Source: Anaerolineae bacterium (lineage in GTDB: Bacteria > Chloroflexota > Anaerolineae > Aggregatilineales > Phototrophicaceae). Taken from it: 64,000 nt of DNA. The stretch covers positions 62,001 to 126,000 of the forward strand of contig JANWYT010000023.1 in assembly GCA_025055175.1 (NCBI GenBank). Direction: 5' to 3'. Position numbers and translations under genes: made by a program. Positions 1 to 7,687 of the stretch are shown here, one piece after another. Each line of letters begins with the position of its first letter. Positions within the stretch are counted from its first letter, which is position 1. The notes below the pieces were generated by a model that worked only from the letters and a program-made list of their open reading frames with translations, was not told where the DNA came from and did not search any database.

Positions 1-1614
1 AGCATCGCCCTGCGCGTGGGCCTACCCAAAGACGCGCCCCAGCGCCTGAAAGCCGGCCTGGCCTACACCCTCAGCCGACTGGCCCTGGAAGGCCACACCT
101 TCGCTCCGCGCGAGCTGCTGCTGGAGAAGGCCGCCAGCGTGCTGGAGGTAGACAACATAGAGCTGCTGAGCCAGATTTTGCAGCACAGCGCTGCTTCGCC
201 TTCGTTGGGGGATGACGCGACGATCTTCAGAGACACCCTGCACTTGCCCAACACGCGCGCACCAATCCAAGCGTTTTACCTGCCCATCTACTACAAAGCT
301 GAGCTGCAAGTCGTGCGCAAGCTCTATGAGCTGAACGAGTCGCCCTCGCCGCTCATCTTCCGCATGAGCGGCACAGATTGGGAAAGCTATCTGGGCCAAC
401 TGGCCGCCGCCCACGATACCAAGCTCACGCCCGACCAGCAAGAGGCGGTGAAGGCTGCCCTGTCGCACAAGATCAGCGTCTTGACGGGCGGCCCTGGCAC
501 GGGCAAGACGACCACGCTCAAGATGGTCATCGAGGCGCTGGAGCAGCAGGAGGCGCGCTATGCCCTGGCCTCGCCCACTGGACGGGCCGCCAAGCGCCTA
601 GCTGAAGCCACAGGCCGTCCGGCTAGCACTATCCATCGCCTGCTGGAATTCAGCCCGCTGGACGGCGGCTTTGAGCGCGACGAAGACAACCCACTAGACG
701 TTGCCATGCTCATCATCGACGAATCCTCCATGCTCGATCTGGTGCTGTTCTACGTGCTGCTCAGGGCCTTGCCGACCCATGCCCATCTCATGCTGGTGGG
801 TGACGTCGATCAGCTCCCCAGCGTAGGGGCGGGCAACGTCCTCAAGGACGTCATCAACAGCGGCTTGGCCCAGGTCACGCGCCTCAATCTCATCTTCCGA
901 CAAGACAAGCGCAGCACCATCGCGCTCAACGCTCACCGTATCAACCAGGGCGGCATGCCCCTGCTGGACAACAGCAGCGAGGACTTCTACTTCTTCAACG
1001 TGCCAGACGCCGCCAAAGCAGCGCGCATGGTGGTCGATGTGACCGTGCGCCGCCTGCCAGAGCGCTTCGGCTACGATCCTATGCGCGAAATTCAGGTCAT
1101 TGCGCCGATGTATCGCGGCTCTGCCGGCGTGGAAGCTCTGAACACAGCCCTGCAAAGCGCCCTCAACGGTCAAACCAATCGCGCCCACGTCTCTTTGGGC
1201 GGACGATTGTTCCGCGTGGGCGACCGAGTTATGCAGACCAAGAACAACTACGAAAAAGAGGTCTTCAACGGCGACATCGGCATATTGCACAGCATCGATC
1301 GCGACAACGCCAAGCTCACCGTCGTGATCGACGAGAATTTCATCGACTATGAGTGGAGCGAAGCCGAAGAACAGCTCATCCACGCCTACTGTATCAGCAC
1401 CCATCGCTCGCAAGGCTCGGAGTATCCTGTAGTAGTGTTAGCGCTGGTCAAGCAGCATCACATGATGTTGCAGCGCAACCTGCTCTATACGGCCATCACG
1501 CGCGCCAAGAAGATTGCAGTCATCGTCGGGGATCGCGAAGCAGTGGAGCTGGCGGTCAACAACAACAAAGTAGCAGAGCGCTACAGCGGCTTGCTGGCGC
1601 GCTTGCGCAAGTAA
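1..1614 (+). CDS. recD2: RecD2-like SF1 DNA helicase, 5' end cut by window
   Basis: The reading frame is open from base 1, so the N-terminus lies outside the window; about 537 residues are present, whereas RecD2 proteins are usually 700 or more. SF1B helicase motifs appear in order: a Walker A (GGPGTGKTT, near nt 487-513), a Walker B with DESS (LIIDESSMLD, near nt 708-738), motif III (VGDVDQLPSVG, near nt 796-828), a late STHRSQGSEY motif and motif VI (YTAITRAKK, near nt 1486-1512). The family unwinds DNA 5' to 3' and acts in repair and recombination, usually without RecBC when of the RecD2 type. The residues just before Walker A (LTPDQQEAV) are the usual Q-motif-like start of the motor. The assignment to RecD2 rather than another ExoV-alpha-like helicase is by overall resemblance. 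No regulatory region is visible because the start is missing. Confidence 0.88.
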   Translation, partial: SIALRVGLPKDAPQRLKAGLAYTLSRLALEGHTFAPRELLLEKAASVLEVDNIELLSQILQHSAASPSLGDDATIFRDTLHLPNTRAPIQAFYLPIYYKAELQVVRKLYELNESPSPLIFRMSGTDWESYLGQLAAAHDTKLTPDQQEAVKAALSHKISVLTGGPGTGKTTTLKMVIEALEQQEARYALASPTGRAAKRLAEATGRPASTIHRLLEFSPLDGGFERDEDNPLDVAMLIIDESSMLDLVLFYVLLRALPTHAHLMLVGDVDQLPSVGAGNVLKDVINSGLAQVTRLNLIFRQDKRSTIALNAHRINQGGMPLLDNSSEDFYFFNVPDAAKAARMVVDVTVRRLPERFGYDPMREIQVIAPMYRGSAGVEALNTALQSALNGQTNRAHVSLGGRLFRVGDRVMQTKNNYEKEVFNGDIGILHSIDRDNAKLTVVIDENFIDYEWSEAEEQLIHAYCISTHRSQGSEYPVVVLALVKQHHMMLQRNLLYTAITRAKKIAVIVGDREAVELAVNNNKVAERYSGLLARLRK

Positions 1615-1917
1615 AGCGATCTTACACAATGCTTATGCATTAAGAGAGACTTTATGCCTCTCGGCTAGCTTGTAATTGCTCAAGGGTGCGGTCTGGCCAA
1701 CACGCCAAGCCACCTACTGACGAGTTCTCTTCCCTGGGGCGGGGGTCGAACCGCGCGCTTCCCTCCTTCTAGCGACCTGTCTTGTCCTTCCCCCTCAAGA
1801 TAGGTCGCCGCACGTCTGCTCCTCTCGCCGTCCCACAGCCCATCTCTACCTCATTTAACCGAGCTGCTCGGCGTTGGGCCAGACTGCGTGAACGCTCGTG
1901 GCCTCTTGAGTCTAGTC
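1615..1917. other. Intergenic region after recD2
   Basis: This stretch of about 300 bases holds no convincing gene. I see no clear terminator with a T-tract after recD2. Its distal part contains a partial copy of a dispersed repeat (1886-1913), and it runs directly into the operator/promoter block of the acyl-CoA dehydrogenase gene. Confidence 0.5.
1886..1913 (+). repeat. Dispersed intergenic repeat, copy 1 (partial)
   Basis: The sequence begins GCGTGAACGCTCGTGGC, identical over this stretch to copy 2 at 6430. The second half of the repeat (the TTTCRGCYCTCGCC core) is degraded here, leaving CTCTTGAGTCT. The copy sits between recD2 and the acyl-CoA dehydrogenase promoter. Confidence 0.5.
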
Positions 1918-1937
1918 AATTGAATCGTCGTTTGATT
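1918..1937 (+). promoter_or_regulatory. Candidate TetR operator A
   Basis: The 20-mer AATTGAATCGTCGTTTGATT is an imperfect palindrome. It matches the reverse complement of operator B (1960-1979) at 17 of 20 positions. It covers the -35 hexamer (TTGATT, 1932-1937) of the acyl-CoA dehydrogenase promoter. The centres of A and B are 42 bp apart, about four helical turns. Binding by the TetR at 39217 is inferred from the shared site there. Confidence 0.6.
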
Positions 1938-1959
1938 CTCGGCCTTTTGCGGCTATACT
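1932..1959 (+). promoter_or_regulatory. Sigma-70-type promoter of acyl-CoA dehydrogenase
   Basis: A -35 TTGATT (1932-1937) and a -10 TATACT (1954-1959) are separated by 16 bp. The expected transcription start, near 1966, falls inside operator B. The promoter is therefore flanked and overlapped by two copies of the same palindrome, which fits repression. Confidence 0.65.
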
Positions 1960-1979
1960 AATCAAACGACAATTTGATT
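1960..1979 (+). promoter_or_regulatory. Candidate TetR operator B
   Basis: AATCAAACGACAATTTGATT is a clean palindrome with 7-bp arms (AATCAAA and TTTGATT) around a 6-bp centre. It shares 16 of 20 bases with the site on the tetR promoter at 39112-39131. It lies directly downstream of the -10 element and 23 bp before the ATG. Confidence 0.7.
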
Positions 1980-2002
1980 TTTCACAGCTCAAGGACTAGA
2001 TC

Positions 2003-3196
2003 ATGCTCAATACCCCTGCCCCGACGACTTTGGACGCCTTCGATTTCTACCGCCTGGATGACCAACTGACGGACAAGCAGCGCGCCTTGCGCAACCGGGT
2101 GCGCGACTGGGTGCAGACCGTCGTGCTGCCCAACATCAACCCCTATTGGGAGAAGGCCGAATTCCCACGCGAATTGGCCATGCGCCTGTTGGAACTGCCC
2201 ATCATGGGCGGCCCGCTGGCCACGCACGGCTGCGCGGGCCTGGACTTCATCGAAATTGGCCTGGTGACCTATGAATTGGCCAAAGGCGACGGCAGCATCG
2301 GCACGTTCTTCGGCGTCCACAGCGGCCTGGCGATGGGCAGCATTGGTACATTCGGCAGCGAGGAACAAAAAGACCGCTGGCTTGCGCCGATGGCCCGCCT
2401 AGAGAAGATCGGCGCGTTCGGCCTGACCGAACCAGAGGTGGGCAGCAACGCCGTTGGCATTAAGACGACGGCGCGCAAGGACGGCGACGGCTATATCCTG
2501 AACGGCGCCAAGCGCTGGATCGGCAACGCAGAGATTGCCGATCTGCTCATCATTTGGGCGCGCGATGAAGAAGGCAAATTCGGCGGCTACGTCATCGAAG
2601 ACCCGCGCAACACCGAAGGCGTCACCATGACCAACATCGGCGGCAAGGTGGGCAAGCGCGCCGTTTGGAACGCCGACATTCACTTGGAGAACGTGCGCGT
2701 CCCCATCGCCAACAAGCTGCCCGGCGTCACCTCGTTCAAGAGTCTAGCCCTGGTGTTGGGCGTAGGGCGCTACGGCGTCTCCTGGGAAGCCGCAGGGATC
2801 GCAGCAGCGGCCTTTGAATTCGCCCTAGATTACGCCAAGAAGCGCGAACAATTTGGCAAGCCCATCGCCAGCTTCCAGCTCATTCAGCACAAGCTGGTGG
2901 AGATGGCCACCGAGGTCACGCTCATGCAGAACCTGTGTATGCAGCTGGGCCGCCTGCTCAGCAACTTCCAGATGAGCGAAGGCATGGTGAGCATGGCCAA
3001 GTACAACAACGCGCGCAAGGCCCGTTACGTCACCCAACTGGCCCGCGAGATCATGGACGGCAACGGCATCCTGATCGAAAACCACGTGGCGCGCCTGTGG
3101 ACAGACGCTGAAGTCGTCTACACCTACGAAGGCACAAACGAGGTCAACCTGCTGATTGTGGGCCGCGAGCTGACGGGCATTCAGGCCATCGTCTAG
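2003..3196 (+). CDS. Acyl-CoA dehydrogenase (glutaryl-CoA dehydrogenase/ACX4-like)
   Basis: This 397-residue flavoprotein belongs to the acyl-CoA dehydrogenase family, which introduces the alpha-beta double bond into acyl-CoA thioesters in the cytoplasm and passes electrons to ETF. The FAD/substrate-binding signature TEPEVGSNA lies near residue 140, and the C-terminal YTYEGTNEVN (near residue 376) supplies the Glu that acts as base in the glutaryl-CoA dehydrogenase branch. The sequence, including the opening DDQLTDKQRALRNRVRDWV and the RWIGNAEIADLLIIWAR segment, looks like glutaryl-CoA dehydrogenase or plant short-chain acyl-CoA oxidase ACX4; the exact acyl chain cannot be told. The ATG has an AAGGA ribosome site 8-12 bases upstream. 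The gene stands alone with its own promoter and two operator-like palindromes shared with a distant tetR, which points to control by an acyl-CoA-type signal. It converges on the serA-like gene with a 28-base gap. Confidence 0.9.
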   Translation: MLNTPAPTTLDAFDFYRLDDQLTDKQRALRNRVRDWVQTVVLPNINPYWEKAEFPRELAMRLLELPIMGGPLATHGCAGLDFIEIGLVTYELAKGDGSIGTFFGVHSGLAMGSIGTFGSEEQKDRWLAPMARLEKIGAFGLTEPEVGSNAVGIKTTARKDGDGYILNGAKRWIGNAEIADLLIIWARDEEGKFGGYVIEDPRNTEGVTMTNIGGKVGKRAVWNADIHLENVRVPIANKLPGVTSFKSLALVLGVGRYGVSWEAAGIAAAAFEFALDYAKKREQFGKPIASFQLIQHKLVEMATEVTLMQNLCMQLGRLLSNFQMSEGMVSMAKYNNARKARYVTQLAREIMDGNGILIENHVARLWTDAEVVYTYEGTNEVNLLIVGRELTGIQAIV

Positions 3197-3224
3197 GTGC
3201 GCTTGGGCGGGGCTAGCGCCTCGC

Positions 3225-4832
3225 CTAAATCTTCACCTGGCGGGCGTGGCGCACGAAGTCTTGAGCGCGCAGCTCATCTAGCAGGTCATCGGGGATTGGC
3301 TCGTCCAGGGTGAGGACGGTCAGCGTGTTGCCACCGCGCTCTTCGCGGCCCGTGTGCCAGCTGGCAATGTTGACCTGGCGCGCCGAGAGCAGCGTCCCGA
3401 CTCGGCCGATGACGCCTGGGGTGTCATAGCTGCCCATGAGCAACAGGTAGCCCGTCGGCACGAAGTTCATGCGGTACTGGTTGATCTGGACGATGTGCGG
3501 CTCGCGGTGATCCAAGAGCGTGCCGGTGATGGTGATCGTCTCGCCGTCCTCCAACGTCACTTGGCAGGTGATGGTGTTGTTGTATTCGCCGCGCGCCATG
3601 CCCTTCACTTGCGTCACCTGCCAGCCGCGCTCGGCGGCCAGCACTGGCGCATTGACCGCGCTCACCTTGTCGCCCAAGATGGGCGCGAGCAAGCCTTTGA
3701 GGACGCCGACCGTGATCGGCTTAATCAAGCCGATGAGATCGTCACCGCGCATTTCCAGGGCCACGCGGCGCACAGCGTGGCGCGCCAGCGTGTGCAGGAT
3801 CAGGCCCATGCACTCGGCCAGGCGCATGTAAGGTCGCACCGTCTCGTAGTCCATGCCGGGCAGCATGGGCAAGTTGATGACGTTGCGATAGTCGGCATCG
3901 CGCAAGGCATCCAAGACCTGCTCCGCCACCTTCAGCGACAAGTCTTTCATGGCCTCCACCGTGTTATCGCCAATGTGGGGCGTGTGGATCACGTTGTCCA
4001 GGCCGATGAGCGGATTGTTGTAGGGTGGGACTTCGCTGTACACGTCTAGCGCTGCGCCGCTCAGATGACCAGATTTGAGGGCTTGGGCCAGCGCTTGCTC
4101 ATCAATCAGGCTGCCGTGCGCCGTGTTGATGATGCGCGCGCCGCGCTTCATCTGAGCGATGGCCTCGGCGTTGAGCAGGCCGCGCGTCTCGCGGGTAGCT
4201 GGCACGTGCAAGCTGAGGAAGTCGCTGCGCGTTAGCAGATCTTTCAGGCCGACGAGGTGGACGCGCCTATCGGGCAAGTCTTCCTCGTTGATGTAGGGGT
4301 CACAGGCCAGGACAGTCATGCCAAAGGCCAGCGAACGCTGAGCCACGACGCGCCCCACCCGCCCCAGGCCCAGAATGCCCAACGTCTTGCCCTGGAGTTG
4401 CACGCCAGCTTGGCGCGCCCTATCCATCAGCCAGTACCCTTCTTTCATCGTGTTGTGCGCGGTGACCAAGCGGCGGCTGAGGGCCAACATGAGGGCCATA
4501 GCGTGTTCGCCGGCGGCGATGGCGTTGGCGCCTGGCGTGTTCATGACCAGGATGCCGCGCTTGGTGGCGGTGTCCACGTCCACGCTGTTCAGCCCGACGG
4601 CGACGCAGGCCACCAGCTTGAGGTGTGGAGCAGCGTCCAACAGCAGCGCGTCAATCGGCACGTCATCGCGCACGATCAGAGCGTGAGCCTGAGCCAGCTT
4701 AGGACGGATAGCGGCCAGCGTAGGGGTAGCCTGTTCCAGCTGCACGTCTGGGGCGCTGCGCAGCAAGTTGATTGCTTCTTCGGTGAGGTCGGTGGCCACC
4801 AGGACGACGTGGCGCGCAGCTTGTGCGCTCAC
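3225..4832 (-). CDS. serA: SerA-like 2-hydroxyacid dehydrogenase with ACT domain
   Basis: The 535-residue protein has the long phosphoglycerate dehydrogenase layout: a catalytic part split around an NAD-binding Rossmann fold (TLGILGLGRVGRVVAQ), an intervening allosteric-substrate-binding-like domain, and a C-terminal ACT domain (YLLLMGSYDTPGVIGRVGTL). That architecture oxidises 3-phosphoglycerate in the first step of serine synthesis. Active-site Glu (DVYSEVP) and His (TPHIG) are present, but the conserved Arg of the NxARG motif is His here (NTAHGSLIDE). Other usual residues also differ (VRDD for VRSA, CVAVGLNS for RAGVGVDN), so the substrate is less certain than the annotation implies. I chose the GTG at 4832, preceded by GGAGGG at good spacing and overlapping the previous stop by 4 nt. 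The reading frame stays open about 120 codons further upstream, but that part lies inside the HAD gene. It is the last gene of a three-gene operon with a PSP-like phosphatase. Confidence 0.82.
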   Translation of the reverse strand: MSAQAARHVVLVATDLTEEAINLLRSAPDVQLEQATPTLAAIRPKLAQAHALIVRDDVPIDALLLDAAPHLKLVACVAVGLNSVDVDTATKRGILVMNTPGANAIAAGEHAMALMLALSRRLVTAHNTMKEGYWLMDRARQAGVQLQGKTLGILGLGRVGRVVAQRSLAFGMTVLACDPYINEEDLPDRRVHLVGLKDLLTRSDFLSLHVPATRETRGLLNAEAIAQMKRGARIINTAHGSLIDEQALAQALKSGHLSGAALDVYSEVPPYNNPLIGLDNVIHTPHIGDNTVEAMKDLSLKVAEQVLDALRDADYRNVINLPMLPGMDYETVRPYMRLAECMGLILHTLARHAVRRVALEMRGDDLIGLIKPITVGVLKGLLAPILGDKVSAVNAPVLAAERGWQVTQVKGMARGEYNNTITCQVTLEDGETITITGTLLDHREPHIVQINQYRMNFVPTGYLLLMGSYDTPGVIGRVGTLLSARQVNIASWHTGREERGGNTLTVLTLDEPIPDDLLDELRAQDFVRHARQVKI

Positions 4833-5485
4833 AGACGGCCCTCCTGCAAGGCCTTCAGCACGGCTTCCAGCGAGGGATAGACGTGAGGGGTGATGGCCTG
4901 CAAGGCCTGCGGCGCGGTGTGAAAATCGGGGACGGCGATGGTGGTCATGCCAGCGGCGACGGCGGCGCGCGTGCCGTTGGGACTGTCCTCCAGGGCCAGA
5001 CATTGGCCAGGATCGACGCCGAGCTGCCGCGCAGCGTACAGGTAAATATCGGGGGCGGGCTTGCCATGCGCCACCAAATCCGCCGAGTAGCGGCGCGTGA
5101 TGAGCTGTCCCCAGCCCTGCGACTCGACTACTGCGTCGATGACGGCGGCCGAAGACGAGCTGGCGATGCAGTATGGTACGCCCTGCGCGGCCACCCATTC
5201 GATGAGGGCCTGCGCGCCGCGTTTGGGCTTCACCTCGTGTGGAATGCGCGGCAGGATGCGCGCTTCCAGCTCTCTCATGAGGTCTTCTACGCTCTCTGGC
5301 AGGCCAAAGATGGCTTTCAGGCGGCGGAAGAATTCGTCTAGGCGCAGACCAATGACCTGCTGGCGTACTTCGTCGGTGTAGGCTAGGCCGCGATCTTCAA
5401 ACATCTGGCGTTCGGTGTCTTCCCAGATGTTCTCGCTCTCAACCAGCGTCCCGTCCATGTCAAAGCATACGGCGGCATAGCGCAT
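4829..5485 (-). CDS. HAD-superfamily phosphatase (beta-phosphoglucomutase/Gph-like)
   Basis: This protein of about 218 residues is a HAD subfamily IA hydrolase. The nucleophile motif FDMDGTLVES is at the N-terminus, a Ser of motif II sits in CIASSSSAAV, and the metal-binding ALEDSPNGTRAA follows. Such enzymes remove phosphate from, or isomerise, small phosphorylated metabolites; the substrate is not evident. The ATG at 5485 is preceded by AGGAGA about 11 bases upstream; a TTG at 5494 overlapping the previous stop (TTGA) is an alternative start. It lies between a PSP-like gene and the serA-like gene with 4-nt overlap to the latter, so translational coupling is likely. A role in clearing a phosphorylated serine-pathway by-product is possible but only inferred from position. 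Confidence 0.82.
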   Translation of the reverse strand: MRYAAVCFDMDGTLVESENIWEDTERQMFEDRGLAYTDEVRQQVIGLRLDEFFRRLKAIFGLPESVEDLMRELEARILPRIPHEVKPKRGAQALIEWVAAQGVPYCIASSSSAAVIDAVVESQGWGQLITRRYSADLVAHGKPAPDIYLYAARQLGVDPGQCLALEDSPNGTRAAVAAGMTTIAVPDFHTAPQALQAITPHVYPSLEAVLKALQEGRL

Positions 5486-5490
5486 GAACT

Positions 5491-6339
5491 TCAATTCTCC
5501 TGGGTGAAGAGGGCTGCGAAGGCGGCGCGCTGTTCAGCGTCCTGGAACAGCACGGCCGAGGAGAGGGCCAAGTCGATCCCTTTTTCGTAAAGGGCCTGGT
5601 AAGGCGTGCCTTTGAGGCGTTCGTAGCCGCTCTGACCGCCGGCCAGGGCCAAGATGGGCGCGAGCGAAGCGCTCTGGACGAAGACTTCGCTCTCGCGCTT
5701 GACTTTCTCGCGGGCCACCACGCCGCCGTAACCCACGAACAGATCGACGACGTGGCGCGTGGCCAAGTCCGATGAGCCATCGCCGATCATCATGCGCCGT
5801 CCGACTCGGCCTGCCGCCAGTTCGCGGATGATCTCTGGCTTGCCGCTGCTGATTGTGAGCGGGCTTTCGACGTATTCCATGTAGGTTTGGCTGTTCTGGG
5901 CCGACGGCTCGTGGTAGCGCCACCATTCGCCAGCCAGGGCGTTGTACTCCAGCTCGACGGCGCGGATATGCTCAGGCTGGACGCCGAGGCGCAGGCCGAA
6001 GCCGCGCACCGCGTCCACCAATCCGCCGCTGATGATGAAGACCTGCTTGCCCAGGGCGTGCAGGGCCGCGATCACCTGGTCGGCGTCTTCGACGATGGTC
6101 TCGGCGTAGCGCTGCTCAATAGCCTTGAGCTGTCCGCGCGTGGGGCGGATAGCTCTCAGGCGTTTGCCGTAGACCTCGCTCAAGTCCAAGTCGCCGTTCA
6201 TGGCTTTGTCGGTGAGGATGCTGACGCGTCCTTCCTTGCCTTTTAGCTTGGCCAGTTCGTCAATGCCTTCGATGGTGGAGAGGGTGCTGTCGCAGTCGAA
6301 GAAGATCAGGTCGAAGCTCGTCCAGCGGTGCGCTGTCAT
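5491..6339 (-). CDS. serB: Phosphoserine phosphatase-like HAD hydrolase
   Basis: The 282-residue protein resembles the SerB/PSPH group of HAD phosphatases, which release serine from O-phosphoserine. Motif I is FFDCDSTLS, followed by EGIDELAKLKGKEGRV, the segment that in phosphoserine phosphatases carries the substrate-contacting EGIDELA. Motif II is IISGGLVDAV and motif IV is MIGDGSSDLAT, followed by a GYGGVVARE segment like human PSPH. The ATG at 6339 has GGAG five bases upstream; the frame stays open further upstream through a promoter, so longer versions are unlikely. It is the first gene of the operon whose last gene is serA-like, so a serine-biosynthesis unit is the natural reading, with no serC in the window. 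A sigma-70 promoter lies just upstream. Confidence 0.85.
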   Translation of the reverse strand: MTAHRWTSFDLIFFDCDSTLSTIEGIDELAKLKGKEGRVSILTDKAMNGDLDLSEVYGKRLRAIRPTRGQLKAIEQRYAETIVEDADQVIAALHALGKQVFIISGGLVDAVRGFGLRLGVQPEHIRAVELEYNALAGEWWRYHEPSAQNSQTYMEYVESPLTISSGKPEIIRELAAGRVGRRMMIGDGSSDLATRHVVDLFVGYGGVVAREKVKRESEVFVQSASLAPILALAGGQSGYERLKGTPYQALYEKGIDLALSSAVLFQDAEQRAAFAALFTQEN

Positions 6340-6369
6340 AAACACTCCATCGTGCAGGGATGAGCGCTT

Positions 6370-6398
6370 ATTATAGAGGCAGCGCGGCCCTGGCTCAA
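6370..6398 (-). promoter_or_regulatory. Promoter of the serB-HAD-serA operon
   Basis: On the minus strand, TTGAGC (6393-6398) and TATAAT (6370-6375) are separated by exactly 17 bp. The start of transcription would lie near 6363, giving a leader of about 25 bases before the ATG at 6339. Confidence 0.7.
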
Positions 6399-6429
6399 TG
6401 GGGGCAGGATGGGGGCGCTCAGGGCGGGC

Positions 6430-6464
6430 GCGTGAACGCTCGTGGCTTCTTTCGGCTCTCGCCT
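6430..6464 (+). repeat. Dispersed intergenic repeat, copy 2 (best copy)
   Basis: The copy contains GCGTGAACGCTCGTGGC followed by TTCTTTCGGCTCTCGCCT. Related copies occur at 1886, 16001, 45164 and, inverted, at 57072 and possibly 39029. It lies in the divergent gap between the serine operon and the ABC importer. Confidence 0.6.
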
Positions 6465-6647
6465 CACCCCTCTCGATGCGCGGGACAAAGGCTTTTGTCC
6501 GTCTTCTGCCCAAGCAGCGAAAGGGCCGGGGATGGAGGTTCCAGACAGACTGAAAGCCCAAGAGAGGTTGATGACGAATTTTCACCTGGCGGCTCTGATG
6601 GGACGCCTCCGCTGCTCCGTAGCCAGCTAAAAGTAAGATGAGAAGTT
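6465..6647. other. Non-coding part of the divergent gap
   Basis: No gene with coding character is visible here. I looked for an RFN or THI riboswitch ahead of the transporter, because binding proteins of this type often carry riboflavin or thiamine precursors, and could not recognise either consensus. Confidence 0.4.
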
Positions 6648-6677
6648 TTGTAGAAAAACGCTCAAAAACGCTACAAT
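6648..6677 (+). promoter_or_regulatory. Probable promoter of the NMT1-type ABC importer
   Basis: TTGTAG (6648-6653) and TACAAT (6672-6677) are separated by 18 bp. The spacer holds a direct repeat, AAAAACGCT at 6654-6662 and again at 6664-6672, ten bases apart, which could be a protein-binding site. Confidence 0.5.
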
Positions 6678-6769
6678 CCGCTCACTTTAGCCAAAGATAA
6701 GCCAGCGCTTTTTGGTGAGAATCACGATGAGAGCTGCGCTGGCGCTCTCTAGAATACGCACTGCCTATT

Positions 6770-7657
6770 GTGACAACAAGCACAAGCCTCATGACGCAAG
6801 CCAGATCATCCGAGAAATTGCAAACTGCCTTCATCGTCGTCCTCCTCCTGTTAGCGGTGGTGGGCCTGTGGGAAGGCGCCAAGGCCTTCAGCCGCGCCGT
6901 CAACTATGCGCTGGATTTGCCCTGGGGCGGCACACTGGACTTGCGCAACTTTAACAACCAGCAGTTGCCCCACTTGGGCGACATTGCCCGCTCCTTCGTC
7001 GAGCCGGCGCAGCGCAACGGCCCGCCGCTGGGCCTGATCCTGCTGAATGCCTCTCTGTTCACCCTGAGTTCGGCGGTGATCGGCTTCGTCCTGGGCGGGG
7101 TGCTGGGCTTTTTGTTAGCCATCATCTTCGCTCATTCGCGGCTGCTGCAACGCGGCCTACTGCCTTACGTCGTCGCTTCGCAGACCATCCCCATCCTGGC
7201 CATCGCTCCGATGGTGGTCGTCTGGATGCGCCAAATCAACCTCACGGGCTTGGCCGTGCCGATCATCGCCGCCTACCTGACCTTCTTCCCAGTGACGGTC
7301 TATGCCCTGCGCGGCCTAACCAGCGTTTCGCCACTGCAACTAGAACTCATGCGCAGCTACGCCGCCACCCGCTGGCAAATCCTGTTCAAGCTGCGCATCC
7401 CCAATGCTCTGCCGCAAATCTTCACTGCTCTCAAGATCAGCGCCACCGCCAGCGTCGTCGGCACGATCATCGGCGAATTGCCCAGCGGCATTCAGAGCGG
7501 CTTGGGCGGCGCCATCCTCAACTTCAACCAATACTACGTGCAAGGGCCGCCGCGCTTGTGGGCGACCATCGTCGCTGCCTCGCTAGTGGGCATGCTGTTC
7601 TTCGGCGTGGTGGCGCTGGCCGAGCGCCTGATCGTGCGCTGGAATCGCCCTGAATAG
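6770..7657 (+). CDS. ABC transporter permease (NMT1/THI5-type importer)
   Basis: This membrane protein of about 295 residues has the BPD_transp_1 fold: one N-terminal helix (AFIVVLLLLAVVGLW), then a five-helix core with the EAA-type coupling loop around YAATRWQILFKLRIPNALP, which contacts the ATPase. It should be the channel half for a substrate delivered by the binding protein at 9828. It resembles SsuC/TauC/ThiX-type permeases. The start is uncertain: a GTG at 6770 and an ATG at 6791 are both possible and neither has a clear ribosome site. It is the first gene of a four-gene operon. A paralogous core is present in the longer permease at 8500, so the transporter probably uses a heterodimer. 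Confidence 0.86.
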   Translation: MTTSTSLMTQARSSEKLQTAFIVVLLLLAVVGLWEGAKAFSRAVNYALDLPWGGTLDLRNFNNQQLPHLGDIARSFVEPAQRNGPPLGLILLNASLFTLSSAVIGFVLGGVLGFLLAIIFAHSRLLQRGLLPYVVASQTIPILAIAPMVVVWMRQINLTGLAVPIIAAYLTFFPVTVYALRGLTSVSPLQLELMRSYAATRWQILFKLRIPNALPQIFTALKISATASVVGTIIGELPSGIQSGLGGAILNFNQYYVQGPPRLWATIVAASLVGMLFFGVVALAERLIVRWNRPE

Positions 7658-7687
7658 CTCATAACCCGCAGAAAGACGCCTTAAGTC

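Noticed and set aside
3225..5198. A 657-residue frame that extends the serA-like gene far upstream
   Set aside because: The extra 120 codons lie inside the HAD gene and are Arg/Gly-rich without homology; the GTG at 4832 with a good ribosome site and 4-nt overlap is the real start.
6360..6641. Short plus-strand open frames over the divergent gap
   Set aside because: They cross the dispersed repeat and the serine-operon promoter, have no ribosome site and no protein-like composition.
6465..6769. A possible RFN or THI riboswitch ahead of the NMT1-type importer
   Set aside because: A few short matches (such as a GGCGG after TTTCACCT) do not extend to either consensus and no closing stem is visible.
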